From contig CALGBN010000446.1 in assembly GCA_937877765.1 (NCBI GenBank), positions 1-7,139 of the forward strand: 7,139 nucleotides of DNA. The letters are read 5' to 3'. Under the pieces are notes generated by a model. It was not told where the DNA came from, made no database searches, and saw only the letters and a program-made list of their open reading frames with translations. Source of the DNA: Candidatus Bathyarchaeota archaeon. Lineage in GTDB: Archaea; Thermoproteota; Bathyarchaeia; TCS64. Of the stretch, positions 5,199-7,139 are shown one piece after another (the stretch's first letter is position 1; every line of letters begins with the position of its first letter). The position numbers and the translations under genes are program-made.

Positions 5199-6701
5199 TT
5201 ATTCCTCATCCATAGACTTAAGTTCGGTTATTCCAAGCATCTCAATATCCAATGGGAATATTGGGCGCCTGATGTTCTTGAAACCAAACCCAGCTAGTCT
5301 TGGGCTCGTAAGTCCGGGGGTGTCCAGTTCTATTATCTCTGATGCGATGGGTGCATGCGCGGCTCTGTAATGTACGCTGGATTTCACTATGATGAATTTC
5401 TTTTCCTCAGGAGTTATACCCAATGATCTGTAGAGGGTTAGGTCCAGTGGCTGTAATCGTTTACTGGTTACTATTACGTCAGTGCCTCCGATGTCAAGGA
5501 TGACCGTTGATCCCATATCCATTGGCACCCCTGTCCCCATTGGTCCATTTGAGATGAATTTACCATCCGAGATATGCTTCACATTGGCATCGACTGTTAC
5601 AGGTGAGCCGTGTAGGTTATCGGTATGACCTCCAAGGCTCAGATTTACCTTATTGCCTACTCCCTTAGCGATCGCTTTTTCCACGGCTACAGGGTCCCAT
5701 ATTAGCGCAAAGACACCTCCGGATAGTTTCTCTTCTATCATGGCTTTGAGTACTACTGTACCATCCTCCGGTGATCCTCCGCCGGGGTTATCCCCGATAT
5801 CAGCGAGTACTATTGGTCCCTTTGATGCGTTTTTCACGTGTATAAGTGCTTGCCGTAAAGGTATGGGGGTTACTAAGAAGTCTCGGCGCATGTTCCAAGC
5901 CATATCATGGAGTTCTTTAGCTAGTTTGTCTGCTAGTTTCTGGTCGTTGTTGGTGGTTACTATGAAGCTCATTCCTGCCTCAGGTATGTCACTCCAAGGG
6001 AAGCCTGCTGCTACGGTTATTGTCTCTACCCCTGGTAGCTTTTCCATTTTATGGGCTTCGTCCAGCATTGTTTTCATTGGGTGTTTTCCTGTGAATTGGA
6101 CTTGTAAGGCAGGAAGCATTGGTGGTTGTATGAAGCCTAGAGTTGGTTTGAGTTTTCCATCTAGCATCTTTTTGGTGAGATTAACGGCTTCCACGCCTCT
6201 TTCATAGCCATCGATGTGGGGATAAGTGTCATATCCGATGAGAATGTCAGCGGAGTCTATCATCTCCTGAGTATAATTCGCGTGATAGTCGAAGGTAGCT
6301 ACAAGGGGTTTATCGCCGATAAGTTTCCGCACCTCACTGAGTACTTTTCCTTCGATATCCGGGTACTTCTCGCTTACCCCAGCTCCGTGTAGATGTAGTA
6401 CAACTGCATCAAGGTCCTTGTTGGCTTTGACTCCATCCAGTATATCATTTAGTAATGTATCAAATGCTTCAGCGGTAATGGTTCCAGAAGGTGTCGCCGA
6501 GGCGAATACTGTAGGAATTACTTCGTATCCGTTTTGTTTACAGCCTTGAAGGATTCCTCCGGCTGGGCTCTTTGTACCGTCGAACTCTTTGATTATGTCT
6601 TCTCCATAGAGGAGTCTTCTTTTCTTGAACTCCTCTAGGTCTGTCTTTATGTTTGATAGTACGTTGGTTTCGTGGCTTATTGCTCCTGTTAATATTCTCA
6701 T
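5199..6701 (-). CDS. M81/MlrC-family putative metallohydrolase
   Basis: The 500-residue product has the full two-part MlrC (peptidase family M81) layout. The namesake bacterial enzyme finishes degradation of linearised microcystin; most homologues, including archaeal ones, have no known substrate. Seen here: MRILTGAISHETN (1-13, H10, E11), SPAGGIL (45-51), LHLHGAG (102-108), DIEG (115-118), TFDYHAN (136-142, D138, H140) and YDTYPHIDGYERG (157-169, H162), which supply plausible metal-binding His/Asp residues. The C-terminal part has DIGDNPGGGSPEDGT (301-315), LGGHTDN and HYRAAHAPIA. There is no signal peptide, so it acts in the cytosol, probably on small peptides or amide compounds. ATG 6701 fits the family N-terminus and lies about 27 nt after an A/T box. 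The alkyltransferase gene ends 36 bp upstream on the same strand. Family call is strong; substrate is unknown. Confidence 0.92.
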   Translation of the reverse strand: MRILTGAISHETNVLSNIKTDLEEFKKRRLLYGEDIIKEFDGTKSPAGGILQGCKQNGYEVIPTVFASATPSGTITAEAFDTLLNDILDGVKANKDLDAVVLHLHGAGVSEKYPDIEGKVLSEVRKLIGDKPLVATFDYHANYTQEMIDSADILIGYDTYPHIDGYERGVEAVNLTKKMLDGKLKPTLGFIQPPMLPALQVQFTGKHPMKTMLDEAHKMEKLPGVETITVAAGFPWSDIPEAGMSFIVTTNNDQKLADKLAKELHDMAWNMRRDFLVTPIPLRQALIHVKNASKGPIVLADIGDNPGGGSPEDGTVVLKAMIEEKLSGGVFALIWDPVAVEKAIAKGVGNKVNLSLGGHTDNLHGSPVTVDANVKHISDGKFISNGPMGTGVPMDMGSTVILDIGGTDVIVTSKRLQPLDLTLYRSLGITPEEKKFIIVKSSVHYRAAHAPIASEIIELDTPGLTSPRLAGFGFKNIRRPIFPLDIEMLGITELKSMDEE

Positions 6702-6725
6702 GTCAATAAAAGAGGCTGATTAGGG

Positions 6726-6737
6726 TTTTAACATATA
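6726..6737 (-). promoter_or_regulatory. Putative box A of the M81 gene
   Basis: On the minus strand this reads tatatgttaaaa. Its ttaaaa part is centred about 27 nt ahead of ATG 6701, predicting transcription starting at or near the ATG (leaderless). It lies entirely in the 36-bp gap after the alkyltransferase stop, so the M81 gene may have its own promoter rather than relying on read-through. Confidence 0.45.
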
Positions 6738-7139
6738 CTAGAAATATTCTCGAAGATCGATGCCCTTCTCTGCGTCATCCTTGATGCTAGGAAGAACTCC
6801 TTCAACATTGAGTAAGAATCTTTTACTATGCAATCCATTACCGAATCCGCCAATGCCTCCATTATTCCATACAACGCGGTGACACGGAATAATAATGCAA
6901 ATTGGGTTTTCTCCTACCGCGTTTCCGACTGCTCTTGCTGCCTTGGGTTTCTTGATTTTTTTAGCCAAGATTCCATAGCTTGTGAGTTTGCCATAGTGTA
7001 TCTTGTAGATTTCTTTCCAGACTTTTTTCTGGAAATCTGTGCCTCTTAGGTCCAATGAGCCTTTGAATTTGGTGTTTTTTCCTTTGAAATAGTCTTCTAG
7101 CCAGAGGCTTAACTCGTCGAGTTTGCTTGGTCTATACTC
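6738..7139 (-). CDS. ogt: O6-alkylguanine-DNA alkyltransferase, 3' part (5' end beyond window)
   Basis: A suicide DNA-repair protein that moves the alkyl group from O6-alkylguanine (or O4-alkylthymine) to its own cysteine. The visible 133 residues end in a TAG stop (6740-6738). The frame stays open to the window edge, and the upstream residues fit the family (LWLEDYFKGK at visible 12-21), so an in-frame TTG at 7055 is not the true start. Marks, in visible numbering: TDFQKKVW (34-41), YGKLTSYG (49-56), RAVGNAVGENP (69-79, with the arginine finger R69), the active-site PCHRV (85-89, C86, codon 6884-6882), GGFGNG and LLNVEG. All active-site residues are intact. The full protein is probably about 150-175 residues, so only some tens of N-terminal residues are missing. 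It may lead into the M81 gene 36 bp downstream, but the roles are unrelated. Confidence 0.95.
   Translation of the reverse strand, partial: EYRPSKLDELSLWLEDYFKGKNTKFKGSLDLRGTDFQKKVWKEIYKIHYGKLTSYGILAKKIKKPKAARAVGNAVGENPICIIIPCHRVVWNNGGIGGFGNGLHSKRFLLNVEGVLPSIKDDAEKGIDLREYF

Noticed and set aside
5653..6207. Plus-strand open frame of 184 codons inside the M81 gene
   Set aside because: It is antisense to a well-conserved full-length gene, and its translation is a low-complexity Ser/Ala/Pro-rich shadow.
67..7139. CRISPR arrays, insertion sequences or defence systems
   Set aside because: No regularly spaced repeats, transposase, nuclease-helicase pair or toxin-antitoxin pattern is visible on either strand.

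Overview
The window is archaeal chromosomal DNA at the end of an assembled contig. The archaeal call rests on a box C/D fibrillarin gene (flpA), a tRNA-Ile without an encoded CCA end, and A/T-rich box A-like elements 25-35 nt ahead of most start codons with no Shine-Dalgarno sequence. The phylum cannot be fixed from sequence reading alone. An Asgard or other uncultivated lineage is possible, but this is only an impression. The first 66 bases are not biological: they are an Illumina P7/Nextera i7 adapter left on the contig end.

Layout, left to right. (1) A secreted or membrane-anchored surface protein at 199-1020 (+), with a signal peptide, a beta-rich CBM9/DOMON-like domain and a C-terminal membrane segment. 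(2) tRNA-Ile(GAU) at 1075-1149 (+), then a 207-bp A/T-rich spacer with inverted repeats. (3) A small four-cysteine protein of unknown function at 1357-1620 (+), followed 32 bp later by flpA (1653-2333, +). (4) RNase HII (2308-2967, -), overlapping the end of flpA by 26 bp. (5) Two divergent GT4-like glycosyltransferases (2994-4097, - and 4137-5198, +) sharing a 39-bp promoter region. (6) An M81/MlrC-type putative metallohydrolase (5199-6701, -), whose stop codon abuts the stop of the preceding gene. (7) The 3' part of an O6-alkylguanine-DNA alkyltransferase (6738 to beyond 7139, -), cut by the window edge.

The genes cover information processing (tRNA, rRNA methylation, removal of RNA from DNA, alkylation repair) and the cell surface (two glycosyltransferases, one exported protein). 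They do not form one obvious pathway or operon. Spacing is tight, and three start codons given here are reassigned or left open: rnhB and the minus-strand glycosyltransferase are shortened, and the alkyltransferase start lies outside the window. I see no CRISPR array, transposon, defence cassette or phage gene. The least explained items are the four-cysteine protein beside flpA, the palindrome in the compact divergent promoter, and an apparent change in strand composition near 1.6-2.0 kb.
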